DNA from: an uncultured Rhodocyclaceae bacterium
Lineage (GTDB): Bacteria > Pseudomonadota > Gammaproteobacteria > Burkholderiales > Rhodocyclaceae
Assembly (NCBI GenBank): GCA_907163225.1
Contig: OU015322.1
Location: 1,465,001-1,529,000 of the forward strand
Length of the DNA stretch: 64,000 nucleotides
Reading direction: 5' to 3'
In this document: positions 1-10,527 of the stretch, piece after piece
Numbering within the stretch: position 1 is the first letter of the stretch
How the letters are laid out: each line of letters begins with the position of its first letter
Program-made: the position numbers and the translations under genes
Notes under the pieces: model-generated
The model's input: only the letters and a program-made list of their open reading frames with translations
Databases searched by the model: none
What the model was told of the DNA's origin: nothing

Positions 1-182
1 AGAGAGCGGCTAGAGGTAACTCATATTTGTGCTGTATCGTCCGAGGACTTTACAGATGCAATCACAACGTGTTGCCAACGCCTCATCAGCGCCGCAACAC
101 AACCTTCTTCCATTTTGTTAAAGAACGTAGCAATTGATTGCTCAAAAGCCAAAGATAAACAACCCTGCTTATCTTTGGGTTT
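1..182 (-). other. 16S-23S internal transcribed spacer, partial
   Basis: This is spacer between tRNA-Ala and the 23S gene, which lies beyond the left edge. The minus strand carries a boxA-like antitermination element (GTTCTTTAACA) at 116-126, matching the one in the rrn leader. No coding region is seen. Confidence 0.75.
116..126 (-). promoter_or_regulatory. boxA-like antitermination element in the spacer
   Basis: On the minus strand this reads GTTCTTTAACA, close to the rRNA boxA consensus bound by NusB/S10. The same sequence recurs in the leader at 2175-2185. Its place before 23S fits the usual boxA repeat. Confidence 0.6.
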
Positions 183-258
183 TGGTGGAGGATAACGGGA
201 TCGAACCGTTGACCCCCTGCTTGCAAAGCAGGTGCTCTCCCAGCTGAGCTAATCCCCC
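183..258 (-). tRNA. tRNA-Ala (anticodon TGC)
   Basis: A full cloverleaf can be read on the minus strand. The acceptor strand starts with GGGGGAT, the anticodon loop CTTTGCAAG carries TGC (positions 225-223), the T loop is GGTTCGATCC, and CCA is encoded at 185-183. It is the second tRNA of the 16S-Ile-Ala-23S spacer, the standard proteobacterial arrangement. Confidence 0.97.
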
Positions 259-354
259 GTTAAGCTTCGCATTACGTCGTTGCTCAACATCTTGCATACA
301 GTTGTATGCGGCAATGTTTCGCGCCTCGCACTGCTCGCTTGCTTGATTTGACGT

Positions 355-431
355 TGGTGGGTCTGGTTGGAATCGAACCAACGACCCCCGCCTTATCAAG
401 ACGGTGCTCTAACCGACTGAGCTACAGACCC
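355..431 (-). tRNA. tRNA-Ile (anticodon GAT)
   Basis: The minus strand begins GGGTCTGTAGCTCAG, has anticodon loop CTTGATAAG with GAT at 397-395, T loop GGTTCGAATCC, and an encoded CCA at 357-355. It lies directly downstream of 16S and upstream of tRNA-Ala in the rRNA operon. Confidence 0.97.
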
Positions 432-488
432 TCGTCTGTTTGCTACTCATGAACAACCGATAGGTTGTGGGTGCCAGAGATGCTTCTC

Positions 489-2029
<1,541 letters not shown>

Positions 2030-2340
2030 AATCCAACATTACTACTCACAATTCACTGACGGTAGAATGTTACTTCTACCTCGATGGATCTCTCCATCCG
2101 TGTGATTGCCTTTAATACTTTTTGTGACCAAAGTCACTAGCATCAAGGCACCCACACCTATCGGTTGTCCAAATTGTTAAAGAACTTTCTTTCTTCACCG
2201 CGCCGTCGCTTTCGCTTCGTCTGCAGCAGAGAGGCAAGATTATGAAGAACTTCTCTCTTGCCGTCAAGCGTTTTTTGCAATTTCTTGCTACCTCGCCCGC
2301 CCTCCCGAATCACCGAAAACACCCGGCACCGCAGAAGAGG
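2030..2340 (-). other. rRNA operon leader
   Basis: This is transcribed leader between the rrn promoter and 16S. It contains boxA at 2175-2185. The sequence next to boxA (TATCGGTTGTCC at 2159-2170) resembles the segment just after tRNA-Ile (near 460-470), as expected for strands that pair in the 16S precursor processing stem. No coding region is seen. Confidence 0.7.
2175..2185 (-). promoter_or_regulatory. boxA antitermination element in the rrn leader
   Basis: The minus strand reads GTTCTTTAACA, identical to the spacer copy at 116-126. It sits about 150 nt upstream of mature 16S, where boxA loads the antitermination complex. Confidence 0.65.
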
Positions 2341-2345
2341 TGCGC

Positions 2346-2373
2346 ATTCTACAGACTAAATTCACGACGTCAA
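2346..2373 (-). promoter_or_regulatory. rRNA operon promoter
   Basis: On the minus strand: -35 TTGACG (2373-2368), a 16-bp spacer, and -10 TAGAAT (2351-2346), followed by a GC-rich discriminator (GCGCACC). The 16-bp spacing and GC-rich discriminator are typical of stringently controlled rRNA promoters. Expected start of transcription is near 2339. Confidence 0.75.
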
Positions 2374-2518
2374 CACCAATCTGAAATATATCGGACTACC
2401 CGCTCAGAAAACCCCAAAAATCAGGCGACCTCTTCATATCTCACCTCCAGTATATCGATCTCTCGTATCCCAACAGGGCTTTGAAAACGGACTAAATCCC
2501 CTTCCTGACACCTCATCA

Positions 2519-2542
2519 ACAAAAAAGCGGCCTAAGCCGCGA
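2519..2542 (-). terminator. Rho-independent terminator after erpA
   Basis: Stem GCGGC/GCCGC (2527-2540) with a TTAG loop, followed on the minus strand by a run of six T. It lies about 20 bp after the erpA stop and separates this operon from the rrn promoter. Confidence 0.8.
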
Positions 2543-2563
2543 TTTTGTTGATGCAACTAACTG

Positions 2564-2914
2564 TCAGGCTGAGAAGGAAGAACCACAGCCGCAGGTCGAC
2601 GTTGCATTCGGATTGCGAATAACGAACTGAGAACCCTCAAGCCCTTCGCTGTAATCGATTTCAGCACCTACCAAGTACTGATAACTCATCGGATCAATTA
2701 GTAGTGTTACGCCGTTCTTTTCCATTGTTGTATCGTCTTCATTAACCTCTTCATCAAACGTGAAGCCATATTGGAAGCCCGAGCAACCACCCCCTGTAAC
2801 AAATACACGCAACTTAAGACTGGGATTACCCTCCTCTTCGATCAACTCCTTTACCTTGCCGGCGGCGCTATCAGTAAAAACAAACGGTGAAGCCATTTCG
2901 GTAACTGCGTTCAT
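2564..2914 (-). CDS. erpA: Iron-sulfur cluster insertion protein ErpA
   Basis: A-type Fe-S carrier of 116 residues that delivers clusters to apo-proteins in the cytoplasm. The three ligand cysteines are visible: Cys44 in [10 protein letters not shown], and Cys108 and Cys110 in STCGCGSSF. The start was placed at 2914 because AGGAG sits 8-9 nt upstream. A longer in-frame start at 2974 would add 20 residues not typical of the family. It ends the argC-DUF6776-bactofilin-erpA minus-strand cluster and is followed by a terminator. IscA is the nearest alternative, but length and motif context favour ErpA. Confidence 0.93.
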   Translation of the reverse strand: MNAVTEMASPFVFTDSAAGKVKELIEEEGNPSLKLRVFVTGGGCSGFQYGFTFDEEVNEDDTTMEKNGVTLLIDPMSYQYLVGAEIDYSEGLEGSQFVIRNPNATSTCGCGSSFSA

Positions 2915-2979
2915 GAGAAACACTCCTGAGAAAGTTCGTGCAAAATTATGTGAGCCCACGTTATCGGGCGTCAATCTTA

Positions 2980-3381
2980 TTAGGCGGACGTCGCCAGCTT
3001 TAGTTCCACCGGCTTTGGCAGCGCATGGACTAGGCGCCCCTCAATCACAGCACCCTGATGCATTTCTATTGCCGCATATTCGACATCACCGACGATACGC
3101 GATTTCGACTGCATCTCAAGTGATTCGCTAACAGCTACCGGCCCAACGACCGTACCGTTCGTTACCAAATGGGCTACGCTAACCGCCCCTTCAATGCGCG
3201 CATGCTCGCTCAGCACCAGCGTTGAAGAAGATGCGCCATCAGCAGCATGAATGCTGCCCTTGACCTCGCCATCAACACGCAATCCACCCGTGAAGTGAAT
3301 ACTGCCCTCCACTCGCGTGCCGGCACCGATCAGACTATCAATTCGCCCTTGGGGCTTATTTTCACTTTTCTTTCCGAACAT
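2980..3381 (-). CDS. Bactofilin family protein
   Basis: A 133-residue bactofilin, a polymer-forming cytoskeletal protein with a right-handed beta-helix core. The sequence shows the repeating short hydrophobic/glycine pattern ([20 protein letters not shown], then [11 protein letters not shown] and [12 protein letters not shown]). I start it at the ATG at 3381, giving MFGKK, because AGGAG lies 8 nt upstream. The GTG at 3390 touches that site directly. Bactofilins act in cell shape, stalk or pilus-related positioning; the role here is unknown. It follows the coiled-coil membrane gene by 11 bp and precedes erpA. Confidence 0.9.
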   Translation of the reverse strand: MFGKKSENKPQGRIDSLIGAGTRVEGSIHFTGGLRVDGEVKGSIHAADGASSSTLVLSEHARIEGAVSVAHLVTNGTVVGPVAVSESLEMQSKSRIVGDVEYAAIEMHQGAVIEGRLVHALPKPVELKLATSA

Positions 3382-3392
3382 TTGGGCCACTC

Positions 3393-4127
3393 CTACAGTT
3401 GAGCCAATCGCTTCGACTTCAGTGTATCACCCTGCAGAACCCTAGCCTCCACCCCTTGCAGCACCGCACCCTCCGGTAATTCAAACTGCCCTTCTCTACG
3501 AAGAAAATGCTTAACTTCAAGCAGATACTCTGTGGAACTATCTCGCCTTTCCGGCAATAACAATTGCCGCTCCTTACCTGAATGAAGATATGCAATCGCC
3601 AATTGCAGCCGCCCACGAAAATCAGGATTCTGCCGATCCGGCTGGAATGCAATCAATAAGCGGTAGCGATAGCGATTACTTGCCTCCCGAACAACCCTAA
3701 AATTCTCCACTCGAATCACAGCCCCCTCACCCGCCACCGGAATCAAGCGTTCGAACAGGAGAATATCTTCCTTGAGGGCAGCATTTTGCCCCTCCAATCC
3801 CTGTATTCGCCCAAGCAGCTGTTGCTGGGTTGCTCGCTCTATACTCACCGCATTTTGGCCAGTTCCTGCAGTTGACCGCAGAAGAGTCAACTCTTCCCGC
3901 TGCTCCATTAATTGCTGACGCAGTTCTTCAACTTCCACACTCAAAGCCCCAGCCTCGTTTCCTTGCGCCACAAGCCACCCGAGCAAGCCAAGCGTGAGCG
4001 CCAGCAACAGAGCAGGCAATACGAGCCACCGCCAGGGCAAATGGCTGCGCACGACCACCTTCGGCGCCGAAATTCCAAACCGGCGACGAAAACGCCTTAA
4101 TTTCAGGGCAACAGCGGGAGTTGGCAT
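3393..4127 (-). CDS. Membrane-anchored coiled-coil protein, DUF6776-like
   Basis: A 244-residue protein. A basic N-terminus (about residues 8-28) is followed by one membrane segment (about 31-53), then a heptad-rich coiled coil (about 62-128) and a C-terminal domain of beta character. The layout suggests an inner-membrane anchor with a periplasmic coiled coil and globular domain. Its start overlaps the end of argC by 25 bp, and bactofilin follows by 11 bp, so it may work with the bactofilin. The DUF6776 assignment comes from architecture and neighbourhood, not from a search. No enzymatic motif is seen. Confidence 0.7.
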   Translation of the reverse strand: MPTPAVALKLRRFRRRFGISAPKVVVRSHLPWRWLVLPALLLALTLGLLGWLVAQGNEAGALSVEVEELRQQLMEQREELTLLRSTAGTGQNAVSIERATQQQLLGRIQGLEGQNAALKEDILLFERLIPVAGEGAVIRVENFRVVREASNRYRYRLLIAFQPDRQNPDFRGRLQLAIAYLHSGKERQLLLPERRDSSTEYLLEVKHFLRREGQFELPEGAVLQGVEARVLQGDTLKSKRLAQL

Positions 4128-5131
4128 AACCCAGTTACTTCGTCCAGGCCAAACATCAAATTCATGTTCTGTACCGCCTGGCCAGCAGCACCCTTCACCA
4201 AATTATCGATGACCGATAGCACAACCAGCGTATCACCTCCCTGTGGACGATGCACCGCAATCCGACAAGTATTTGCCGAGCGAACCGAGCGGGTCTCCGG
4301 ATGAGATTTGGCCGGCATTACGTCAACGAAGGGCTCACCAGCGTAGGCATCCTCATACAAGGACTGAAAATCAGCTTCTGAACGTATTTTTGCGTACAGC
4401 GTTGCATGAATGCCGCGAATCATCGGCGTCAGGTGCGGCACGAATGTCAGCCCGACCGGCGCCCCCGCCATCCCGGCCAAACCTTGGCGAATTTCAGGCA
4501 GGTGACGATGCCCCGCCACACCGTAGGCCTTAAAATTGTCAGAGGCTTCGGCAAACAAAATATGGGTCTCAGCCTTACGCCCAGCCCCAGACACCCCTGA
4601 CTTTGAGTCAGCAATCAGTGACGAAACATCAACCAGGCCGGCTTTTATAAGGGGCATGAAGCCCAACTGCACCGCGGTTGGATAACACCCCGGGTTAGCA
4701 ATTAGCCGCGCAGAGGGAATCAATTCACGATTTAACTCAGGCAGACCATAAACAGCCCGCTCAACCCAATCAGGACAGGCATGGGCCATTCCATACCACT
4801 TCTCCCATTCGGCAATATCCTTGATCCGGAAGTCTGCGGCCAAGTCAATCACCCGAACACCCGAATCTAGCAAGGCCGGAGCCTGTTGCATGGCAATTCC
4901 ATTTGGTGTCGCGAAGAAAACAACGTCACAGGCAGCAAGATTAGCCTTGGCCGGATCTTCAAACCTCAAATCAACCCGTCCGCGCAAGCTCGGATACATA
5001 TCCGCCACCGGCATTCCGGCATCACCGCGCGAAGTAATCGAAACAACCTCCGCTTGCGGATGCTGCGCCAGCAAACGCAAGAGCTCGACGCCGGTGTACC
5101 CGGTTCCACCAACAATTCCGACTTTTATCAT
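4103..5131 (-). CDS. argC: N-acetyl-gamma-glutamyl-phosphate reductase
   Basis: Third enzyme of arginine biosynthesis. It reduces N-acetylglutamyl phosphate to the semialdehyde with NADPH. Length 342 residues. The N-terminal Rossmann motif GGTGYTG is at 8-14 and the catalytic cysteine is Cys149 in NPGCYPT. A conserved AGHRH segment lies near 205-210. The start at 5131 has GGAGAG upstream. The arginine kinase gene argB is elsewhere in this window (22713), so the pathway is split. Confidence 0.97.
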   Translation of the reverse strand: MIKVGIVGGTGYTGVELLRLLAQHPQAEVVSITSRGDAGMPVADMYPSLRGRVDLRFEDPAKANLAACDVVFFATPNGIAMQQAPALLDSGVRVIDLAADFRIKDIAEWEKWYGMAHACPDWVERAVYGLPELNRELIPSARLIANPGCYPTAVQLGFMPLIKAGLVDVSSLIADSKSGVSGAGRKAETHILFAEASDNFKAYGVAGHRHLPEIRQGLAGMAGAPVGLTFVPHLTPMIRGIHATLYAKIRSEADFQSLYEDAYAGEPFVDVMPAKSHPETRSVRSANTCRIAVHRPQGGDTLVVLSVIDNLVKGAAGQAVQNMNLMFGLDEVTGLCQLPLLP

Positions 5132-5172
5132 GGCATCTCTCCAAAAGGACGCAGAATGATACTCTGCCCCCT

Positions 5173-5206
5173 AAAAACAAAAAAGCCGCCCAAAGGCGGC
5201 TTTTTG
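5173..5206 (-). terminator. Terminator after rpsI
   Basis: Stem AGCCGCC/GGCGGCT with CAAA loop (5184-5201), flanked by A-rich sequence on the left and T5 on the right, so it can act in both directions. It lies just past the rpsI stop and upstream of argC. Confidence 0.8.
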
Positions 5207-5219
5207 CGCGTAGCGCAGA

Positions 5220-5612
5220 TTAGCGCTTGGAGAACTGCTTCCGGCGACGAGCTTTGTGGAAACCGACTTTTTTACGTTCGACTTCACGAGCATCGCGAGT
5301 AACAAAGCCAGCCTTGGAGAGCGCGGGCTTCAGAGCCGCATCGTACTCAATCAGCGCACGAGTGATACCGTGACGTACCGCACCAGCTTGGCCAGACTCA
5401 CCGCCACCAATAACGTTAACCTTGATATCAAAGCCGCTCAGTTGCTCAACCAACGCCAACGGCTGACGCACGATCATGCGGCCAGTTTCGCGAGAGAAGA
5501 ACTGATCAACCGGCTTGCCATTCACAACGATGGCACCGGAACCGCGCTTCATGAAAACACGGGCAACGGCGCTCTTGCGACGACCGGTACCGTAGAAATA
5601 ACTTTCAGCCAT
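5220..5612 (-). CDS. rpsI: 30S ribosomal protein S9
   Basis: Ribosomal protein S9, 130 residues, a 30S head protein whose basic C-terminal tail reaches the P-site tRNA. The family start [15 protein letters not shown] and the C-terminal RRKQFSKR are seen. It follows rplM by 9 bp in the standard rplM-rpsI operon and is followed by a terminator. Confidence 0.98.
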   Translation of the reverse strand: MAESYFYGTGRRKSAVARVFMKRGSGAIVVNGKPVDQFFSRETGRMIVRQPLALVEQLSGFDIKVNVIGGGESGQAGAVRHGITRALIEYDAALKPALSKAGFVTRDAREVERKKVGFHKARRRKQFSKR

Positions 5613-5621
5613 GATGACCCC

Positions 5622-6050
5622 TTAGATTTCCAGAGCCTTGGGCTGCTGGGCAGTGTGAGGATGCTGTTCGCCAGCGTAGCATTTCAGCTTCTTGAGCATG
5701 GCATAGCCTAGCGGACCCTTCGGCAACATACCTTTGACGGCAGTTTCCAGGGCACGGCCCGGGAAACGCTGCTGCATCTTCTTGAAATTTGTTTCGTAGA
5801 TACCGCCCGGATAACCTGAGTGACGGTAGTACATCTTGTCCTCGGCCTTGTTACCGGTGACAGTAAGCTTTTCGACATTGGTAACGACAATGAAATCGCC
5901 GGTATCAACGTGCGGGGTATAGATAGCCTTGTGCTTGCCACGGAGGCGGCGAGCAATTTCGGTTGCGAGGCGGCCGAGCACCTTGTCTGTGGCGTCTACC
6001 ACAAACCACTCGCGCTTCACCTCATGTGGCTTGGCGGAAAACGTTTTCAT
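5622..6050 (-). CDS. rplM: 50S ribosomal protein L13
   Basis: Ribosomal protein L13, 142 residues, an early assembly protein of the 50S subunit. Signature segments include [12 protein letters not shown] and the [13 protein letters not shown] region near the C-terminus. It is the first gene of rplM-rpsI, with a strong promoter about 50 bp upstream (6101-6130). Confidence 0.98.
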   Translation of the reverse strand: MKTFSAKPHEVKREWFVVDATDKVLGRLATEIARRLRGKHKAIYTPHVDTGDFIVVTNVEKLTVTGNKAEDKMYYRHSGYPGGIYETNFKKMQQRFPGRALETAVKGMLPKGPLGYAMLKKLKCYAGEQHPHTAQQPKALEI

Positions 6051-6100
6051 ATAAGTGTGCCGTCCTGAAAAATTTGGGCGCAGATTGGAGAAAGGCGCGG

Positions 6101-6130
6101 ATTCTAGTCGACTACAGAGGAAAGTGTCAA
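6101..6130 (-). promoter_or_regulatory. Promoter of rplM-rpsI
   Basis: Minus strand: -35 TTGACA (6130-6125), 18-bp spacer, -10 TAGAAT (6106-6101). It closely matches the sigma-70 consensus and lies 50 bp before the rplM start. Confidence 0.75.
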
Positions 6131-6158
6131 TAACTTTCCGAGCAACGAACTACTGAAC

Positions 6159-6187
6159 AAAAAAAACGCGGCTCGCTGAGCCGCGTT
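6159..6187 (-). terminator. Strong Rho-independent terminator of the candidate small RNA
   Basis: Ten-base-pair stem AACGCGGCTC/GAGCCGCGTT (6165-6174 with 6178-6187), three-base loop, then eight T on the minus strand. No protein gene on the minus strand reads into it, which is why a small RNA is proposed. Confidence 0.8.
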
Positions 6188-6270
6188 AAATCCACACCAA
6201 AGGAGGAGGGTGGAGGAGACAAATCTGAGCTGAAAAACCTATCAGAGATAAAGCGTTTGCAGCTCCTACG
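6160..6270 (-). ncRNA. Candidate small RNA with anti-Shine-Dalgarno repeats
   Basis: A roughly 110-nt transcript is inferred from a promoter (6277-6305) and a strong terminator (6159-6187) with no convincing reading frame between them. Its middle (about 6199-6219) carries two CCUCC-rich stretches (TCTCCTCC and CCTCCTCC, minus strand), complementary to ribosome-binding sites. A 5' stem GAGCTG/CAGCTC is also possible. CU-rich anti-SD loops are known from bacterial regulatory RNAs. I do not recognise this one as a named family, and expression is not shown. Confidence 0.5.
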
Positions 6271-6276
6271 CTTCGC

Positions 6277-6305
6277 ATTGTGCCCAAACAGAAAGAAAGA
6301 AGCAA
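6277..6305 (-). promoter_or_regulatory. Candidate small-RNA promoter
   Basis: Minus strand: -35 TTGCTT (6305-6300), 17-bp spacer, -10 CACAAT (6282-6277). It is a moderate sigma-70 match that places the start near 6270. The palindrome at 6311-6327 lies directly upstream. Confidence 0.45.
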
Positions 6306-6310
6306 GAACA

Positions 6311-6327
6311 TTTGTGCGTTGCACAAA
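6311..6327. promoter_or_regulatory. Perfect palindrome, candidate operator
   Basis: TTTGTGC-GTT-GCACAAA is a perfect 7-bp inverted repeat with a 3-base spacer. It is centred about 49 bp upstream of the proposed small-RNA start, where an activator or repressor could bind. The regulator is unknown. Confidence 0.45.
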
Positions 6328-6546
6328 AAATATAATTATCGAACAATATGTATTATTTATTGTTTATATCTACATGATTAAATGCAATTATTTTATATAT
6401 AAAAAAACTAATACACCAATGATTAACCAGTGAGCTTTGCACGAACAGATCATGTATGGCACAAAAATGTTGCGGCACAGCATTTCATCAAACAAGGCCG
6501 GATGAATTCACTTCCATTAGAATTCACGCTCTTGCAAGGAGGGACT
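6328..6546. other. AT-rich intergenic region upstream of the OsmC-like gene
   Basis: A very AT-rich stretch (about 6328-6410) is unlike the GC-rich surroundings. The part just before the OsmC gene holds a direct repeat of GAATTCAC (6502 and 6520 regions). No complete gene is supported. A GTG at 6430 could extend the OsmC frame but has no ribosome-binding site. Confidence 0.5.
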
Positions 6547-6975
6547 ATGGAATGCACGGTTAGATGGATGGGCAACGACGCCGGGATGTCGTTCGTGGCC
6601 GAGACGGGCAGTGGCCACGCTGTTGTGATGGATGGCGCCCCGGAGGCCGGCGGGCGCAATCTGGGCTTGCGCCCGATGGAAATGGTGTTGGCCGGTACCG
6701 GCGGATGCACCGCGTTCGATGTCGTGTTGATACTAAAAAAAGGACGGCACGCAGTCAGCGGCTGCGATGTCAGCCTGAAAGCCGAGCGCGCCGAGAGCGA
6801 CCCGAAGATTTTTACGCATATCCATTTTCATTACCGCGTCAAAGGCAAGCAACTCAAACTAGATGCTGTTGCGCGAGCAATCGAACTTTCGAAGGACAAA
6901 TACTGCTCAGCCTCGATCATGATTGCCAAAACCGCCGAAATCACGCACGACTTCGAAATCATCGAAGAGGCCTGA
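6547..6975 (+). CDS. OsmC family protein, YhfA-like
   Basis: A 142-residue member of the OsmC/Ohr superfamily, thiol-dependent peroxide-handling proteins of the cytoplasm. The two family cysteines are Cys54 (GGCTAFD) and Cys120 (KYCSAS). I start it at 6547 because AAGGAGG lies at 6536-6542, whereas the in-frame GTG at 6430 would add 39 atypical residues. It stands alone, convergent with coq7. The YhfA-type subgroup is judged from length and the LRPMEMVLAG segment; its substrate is unknown. Confidence 0.88.
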   Translation: MECTVRWMGNDAGMSFVAETGSGHAVVMDGAPEAGGRNLGLRPMEMVLAGTGGCTAFDVVLILKKGRHAVSGCDVSLKAERAESDPKIFTHIHFHYRVKGKQLKLDAVARAIELSKDKYCSASIMIAKTAEITHDFEIIEEA

Positions 6976-6986
6976 TACCACGGTAA

Positions 6987-7610
6987 TCAAATTCGATAGG
7001 TAGCCTTGGTCATGGCCTTGGCTGCCACTTTCATAACCAATTTAATCGGAGCAGGAAGTTCTGCCGCACCGTATTGAATAGCCGTCTCCGCATGCTGGAT
7101 TTCATCCAGGCGCATCTGATCGACAATAGCCCGCGAACGCTCATCCTCTTTCGGCAAGCTAAGCAAGTGGCTATCAAGATGAGCCTCAACTTGCCGCTCA
7201 GTTTCAGCTAGAAACCCTAGATTCCATTTGTCCCCGAGGGCGCCTGCCGCCAAACCCAAAGACAAGGAGCCAAGATAACAGAGCGGATTCAGCAAACTTT
7301 TGCGCCCGCCCAATGCATATATTCGCCGTTCAGTCCAGGCCAGGTGCTCGGTTTCCTCATCGGCCGCGCCCTTCAAAGCCTGACGAATAAAGGGATCCCG
7401 CGACGTCAACGCCTGTCCCTGATACAGCGCTTGGGCGCATATTTCACCGCTGTGATTGACGCGCATGAGGCCGATAACGTGAGATTTTTGCTCCGCGCTC
7501 AAATCCACCTCTGGTAACGAAGCTCCCGGAACAGCACGGACACTGCGAGCACTCGCGAAAACAGTGCGTAGCGCTCGGTCAAACTCAAGAATTATTTGAT
7601 CTGGCGACAT
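6987..7610 (-). CDS. coq7: 3-demethoxyubiquinol 3-hydroxylase (Coq7)
   Basis: Di-iron hydroxylase of the penultimate step of ubiquinone synthesis, membrane-associated, 207 residues. The iron ligands are visible in two EXXH pairs plus single glutamates: Glu56 (HSGE), the EETEH segment at 86-90, Glu138 (AETE) and the DEIQH segment at 169-173. The start at 7610 gives MSPDQ; a longer frame runs into the upstream gene and was rejected. It is the last gene of a minus-strand group rppH-CNP1-coq7, 7 bp after its neighbour. Confidence 0.95.
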   Translation of the reverse strand: MSPDQIILEFDRALRTVFASARSVRAVPGASLPEVDLSAEQKSHVIGLMRVNHSGEICAQALYQGQALTSRDPFIRQALKGAADEETEHLAWTERRIYALGGRKSLLNPLCYLGSLSLGLAAGALGDKWNLGFLAETERQVEAHLDSHLLSLPKEDERSRAIVDQMRLDEIQHAETAIQYGAAELPAPIKLVMKVAAKAMTKATYRI

Positions 7611-7617
7611 GGCTTCA

Positions 7618-8133
7618 TTAACGCCTGTTATCCGGGTGAATGCCTTGCACCAAGGCCTTTCGTGCCTCAGCCGCGTCGCGAACCAATATCCCGAACGGAC
7701 AGAAGTATTCCAAAAACAACACCGCGTGGTGTTGCTTTGACGGGAGATCCTGAATACGTACCCATTCGTTTTTACGCGCCCGGGACCACGTGCCGTCAGA
7801 ACGGCCAGAAGCGTAGATGCGGCGCTCACGTGACTCGCAGCGCATTCCCTCGAAGGTGGTGTTGCGACCACCTTCTGGCGACAAAACCAGTAACACGTAG
7901 CGAACCACCCCGTCGCTGCCGACGCTCAACGTGGCGCCATCAACGAAAAACCGATTGTTTGTTGCCGCACTCACGTAGAACGGAAGCAGGCTTTCCTGTT
8001 TCGGCGCATCCGGCAACTGGACCTCGAGCTCCTTCCAGCCTTTGCTTTCGTAGTCCTCCTCGAAGTCCGCCATTGCAGGCGACACAAAAAGGGCGAACGC
8101 TACCGACAAAAGCGCACTACGAAGAAACGGCAT
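7618..8133 (-). CDS. CNP1-like family secreted protein
   Basis: A 171-residue protein with a signal peptide (about residues 1-22, cleavage after AMA). The mature part resembles the CNP1-like family, first seen among meningococcal regulated genes; its role is unknown. It is predicted periplasmic. It lies 2 bp after rppH and 7 bp before coq7, so the three are probably co-transcribed. The family call comes from sequence pattern and this typical betaproteobacterial context. Confidence 0.75.
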   Translation of the reverse strand: MPFLRSALLSVAFALFVSPAMADFEEDYESKGWKELEVQLPDAPKQESLLPFYVSAATNNRFFVDGATLSVGSDGVVRYVLLVLSPEGGRNTTFEGMRCESRERRIYASGRSDGTWSRARKNEWVRIQDLPSKQHHAVLFLEYFCPFGILVRDAAEARKALVQGIHPDNRR

Positions 8134-8135
8134 GA

Positions 8136-8684
8136 CTAGTCCTCGTGCGAAGCGGAAACTTCAGCATCCAAAGCATCGCCGCCAAGCCGCCGGTGCTTGG
8201 CGCCTTTGCGGTCGAAATCCACAAACCGAACAAGCTCATTCAGCGCTTGTTCGTAGACCGTCCGCTTGAATTCAATCACGGCATCAAGCGGAATCCAGTA
8301 ATCGTTCCAGCGCCATGCGTCAAATTCCGGCTTGTTGGTGGCACGCAGGCAGACGTCGGAATCGCGCCCAACCAAACGAAGCAGGAACCAGATCTGTTTC
8401 TGGCCTTTGTAGGATCCGCGCCATTCGCGCTTGACCCAGTGTGTCGGCACTTCATAACGCAACCAGCCTTTGGTTCGCCCAAGGATACGCACGTGCTCGG
8501 GGAACAACCCGACCTCTTCATGGAGTTCACGAAACATGGCTTCTTCGGGCGTTTCGCCGCGCTTGATGCCACCTTGCGGAAACTGCCAGGAATGCTCACG
8601 AATACGCTTGCCCCAGAAAACCTCGTTCTTGGCGTTACAAAGAATGATGCCGACGTTCGGGCGATAGCCTTCACGGTCGAGCAT
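8136..8684 (-). CDS. rppH: RNA pyrophosphohydrolase
   Basis: Nudix hydrolase of 182 residues that removes pyrophosphate from the 5' end of mRNA and so starts RNase E-dependent decay. The Nudix box spans residues 38-60 ([20 protein letters not shown] and following VGL). The family N-terminus [14 protein letters not shown] sets the start at 8684, with AGGATA upstream; a frame starting at 8744 would add 20 unrelated residues. It is divergent from proS, as often in beta- and gammaproteobacteria. Confidence 0.95.
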   Translation of the reverse strand: MLDREGYRPNVGIILCNAKNEVFWGKRIREHSWQFPQGGIKRGETPEEAMFRELHEEVGLFPEHVRILGRTKGWLRYEVPTHWVKREWRGSYKGQKQIWFLLRLVGRDSDVCLRATNKPEFDAWRWNDYWIPLDAVIEFKRTVYEQALNELVRFVDFDRKGAKHRRLGGDALDAEVSASHED

Positions 8685-8796
8685 AGATATCCTGCAAAAA
8701 TTAATAGTTACCCCGATTCTTTCACAAAGGGCGCCCGCTTGCAAAGAAGCGAGACCGTGTAAAATCGAGGTTTCCCAACGAATTCAAGAGCATCCC

Positions 8797-10527
8797 ATGC
8801 GCACATCGCAGTTCTTTTTTAGCACTCTCAAGGAAGCGCCGGCCGACGCGGAAGTTATCAGCCAGAAAATGATGCTGCGCGCCGGATATATCAAGCGTGC
8901 CGCGGCGGGTATTTATACCTGGATGCCGTTGGGGCTGCGGGTGCTGCGCAAAGTCGAAAGTATCGTTCGCGAAGAAATGAACAATGCTGGCGCGCTGGAA
9001 CTTTTGATGCCCGCCGTGCAACCCGCCGAGCTCTGGCAGGAGTCAGGCCGCTGGGAGCAATACGGCCCGGAACTGCTGCGTTTCAAGGATCGCCACCAGC
9101 GTGAATTTGTCATCGGCCCGACACACGAAGAGGTGATTACGGACGCGGTTCGTCGCGATGTGAAAAGTTATCGCCAACTGCCGATCCACCTGTATCAAAT
9201 TCAGACCAAGTTCCGCGACGAAATCCGTCCCCGATTTGGCGTCATGCGCGGCCGGGAGTTTCTGATGAAGGACGGATACTCCTTCCATTCGTCGTTTGAA
9301 GACCTGAAGCGCGAGTACGGCAACATGTACGAGACTTACAGCCGCATTTTCACGCGACTGGGATTGAAATTCCGCGCTGTCGCGGCAGATACCGGTTCGA
9401 TTGGCGGCACTGGCTCGCATGAATTTCACGTGCTGGCCGACTCTGGCGAGGACGATATCGCGTACTGCCCGAGCTCCGATTTTGCGGCAAATATCGAGCT
9501 GGCTGAAGCACTGGCGCCCGTTACGCCGCGCGCCGCGGCAGCACAGCCGATGGCCAAAGTTGCCACGCCGGGCAAAATGGCGTGCGCGGATGTCGCCGAG
9601 TATTTGGGTGTGCCGCTGGAAACGATCGTCAAATCGATTGCTGTTTTCAGCGAGAAGGAAGATGGCAGCACCACTTTCGCGCTGTTGCTGCTGCGCGGCG
9701 ATCATGAGCTCAACGAAATCAAGGCGAGCAAAATTGCGGCCATCGCGCCCTTCCGCCTCGCTACGGAAAACGAAGTTGAGGAATATCTTGGCTGCAAACC
9801 GGGTTACATCGGGCCTTCTGCGGTCAACGGGAAAAACGTGGCAATTTTTGCCGACCGCAGCGTTGCCGCCATGAGTGACTTTATCTGCGGCGCCAACGAA
9901 GCAGGTTTCCACCTGACCGGCGTCAACTTCGGCCGCGATCTGGCGGAGCCGGAAGTGGCCGACATTCGCAACGCCGTCGCCGGCGACCCGTCACCGGACG
10001 GCAAGGGCACGCTGGAAATTCTGCGTGGCATTGAAGTTGGCCACATTTTCCAGCTCCGCCAGAAGTATGCGCAAGCCCTCAACTGCGCCTATCTCGATGA
10101 AAACGGCAAGAGCCAGATCATGGAAATGGGTTGCTATGGCATCGGCGTTTCGCGCATTGTCGGCGCCGCTATCGAGCAGGGCAATGACGACAGGGGCATC
10201 ATTCTCCCGCCGACCATCGCGCCATTCGAGGTGTGCCTGGTGCCGATGGGTTACCACAAGAGCGACGCCGTCAAGGCTGCCGCCGACCAGCTTTACAACG
10301 CGCTGAAGGCGGCCGGCATTGATGTCGTGCTGGATGACCGTAACGAGCGCCCCGGCGTGATGTTCGCGGACATGGAACTGATCGGCATCCCGCATCGCGT
10401 CGTGATTGGCGAGCGCGGACTGAAGGAAGGCCAGCTCGAATACAAGGGCCGCCGCGACGAAGAAGCGACGATGATTGCCCAAGCCGATGCGGTCAGCGTC
10501 CTCAAAGGAAAGCTGTGCGCCGCCTGA
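8797..10527 (+). CDS. proS: Prolyl-tRNA synthetase
   Basis: Class II aminoacyl-tRNA synthetase of the long bacterial type, 576 residues, charging tRNA-Pro in the cytoplasm. The class II core starts [18 protein letters not shown], with motif 2 around [21 protein letters not shown]. The inserted YbaK-like editing domain that clears mischarged alanine spans roughly residues 225-400. The C-terminal anticodon-binding domain is present. Copy 9818-9836 of the dispersed motif lies in the editing domain and encodes SAVNGKN. The lytic transglycosylase gene overlaps its end by 13 bp. Confidence 0.98.
   Translation: MRTSQFFFSTLKEAPADAEVISQKMMLRAGYIKRAAAGIYTWMPLGLRVLRKVESIVREEMNNAGALELLMPAVQPAELWQESGRWEQYGPELLRFKDRHQREFVIGPTHEEVITDAVRRDVKSYRQLPIHLYQIQTKFRDEIRPRFGVMRGREFLMKDGYSFHSSFEDLKREYGNMYETYSRIFTRLGLKFRAVAADTGSIGGTGSHEFHVLADSGEDDIAYCPSSDFAANIELAEALAPVTPRAAAAQPMAKVATPGKMACADVAEYLGVPLETIVKSIAVFSEKEDGSTTFALLLLRGDHELNEIKASKIAAIAPFRLATENEVEEYLGCKPGYIGPSAVNGKNVAIFADRSVAAMSDFICGANEAGFHLTGVNFGRDLAEPEVADIRNAVAGDPSPDGKGTLEILRGIEVGHIFQLRQKYAQALNCAYLDENGKSQIMEMGCYGIGVSRIVGAAIEQGNDDRGIILPPTIAPFEVCLVPMGYHKSDAVKAAADQLYNALKAAGIDVVLDDRNERPGVMFADMELIGIPHRVVIGERGLKEGQLEYKGRRDEEATMIAQADAVSVLKGKLCAA
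9818..9836 (-). repeat. Dispersed motif copy in proS
   Basis: Minus strand reads TTTTTCCCGTTGACCGCAG, one mismatch from the consensus core. It encodes SAVNGKN on the plus strand. Confidence 0.6.

Noticed and set aside
2242-2484. 80-residue open frame upstream of 16S
   Set aside because: It overlaps the rrn promoter and leader, has no ribosome-binding site, and its composition is not protein-like.
6127-6324. 65-residue minus-strand open frame in the gap before the OsmC gene
   Set aside because: It crosses the terminator stem of the candidate small RNA and has no ribosome-binding site.
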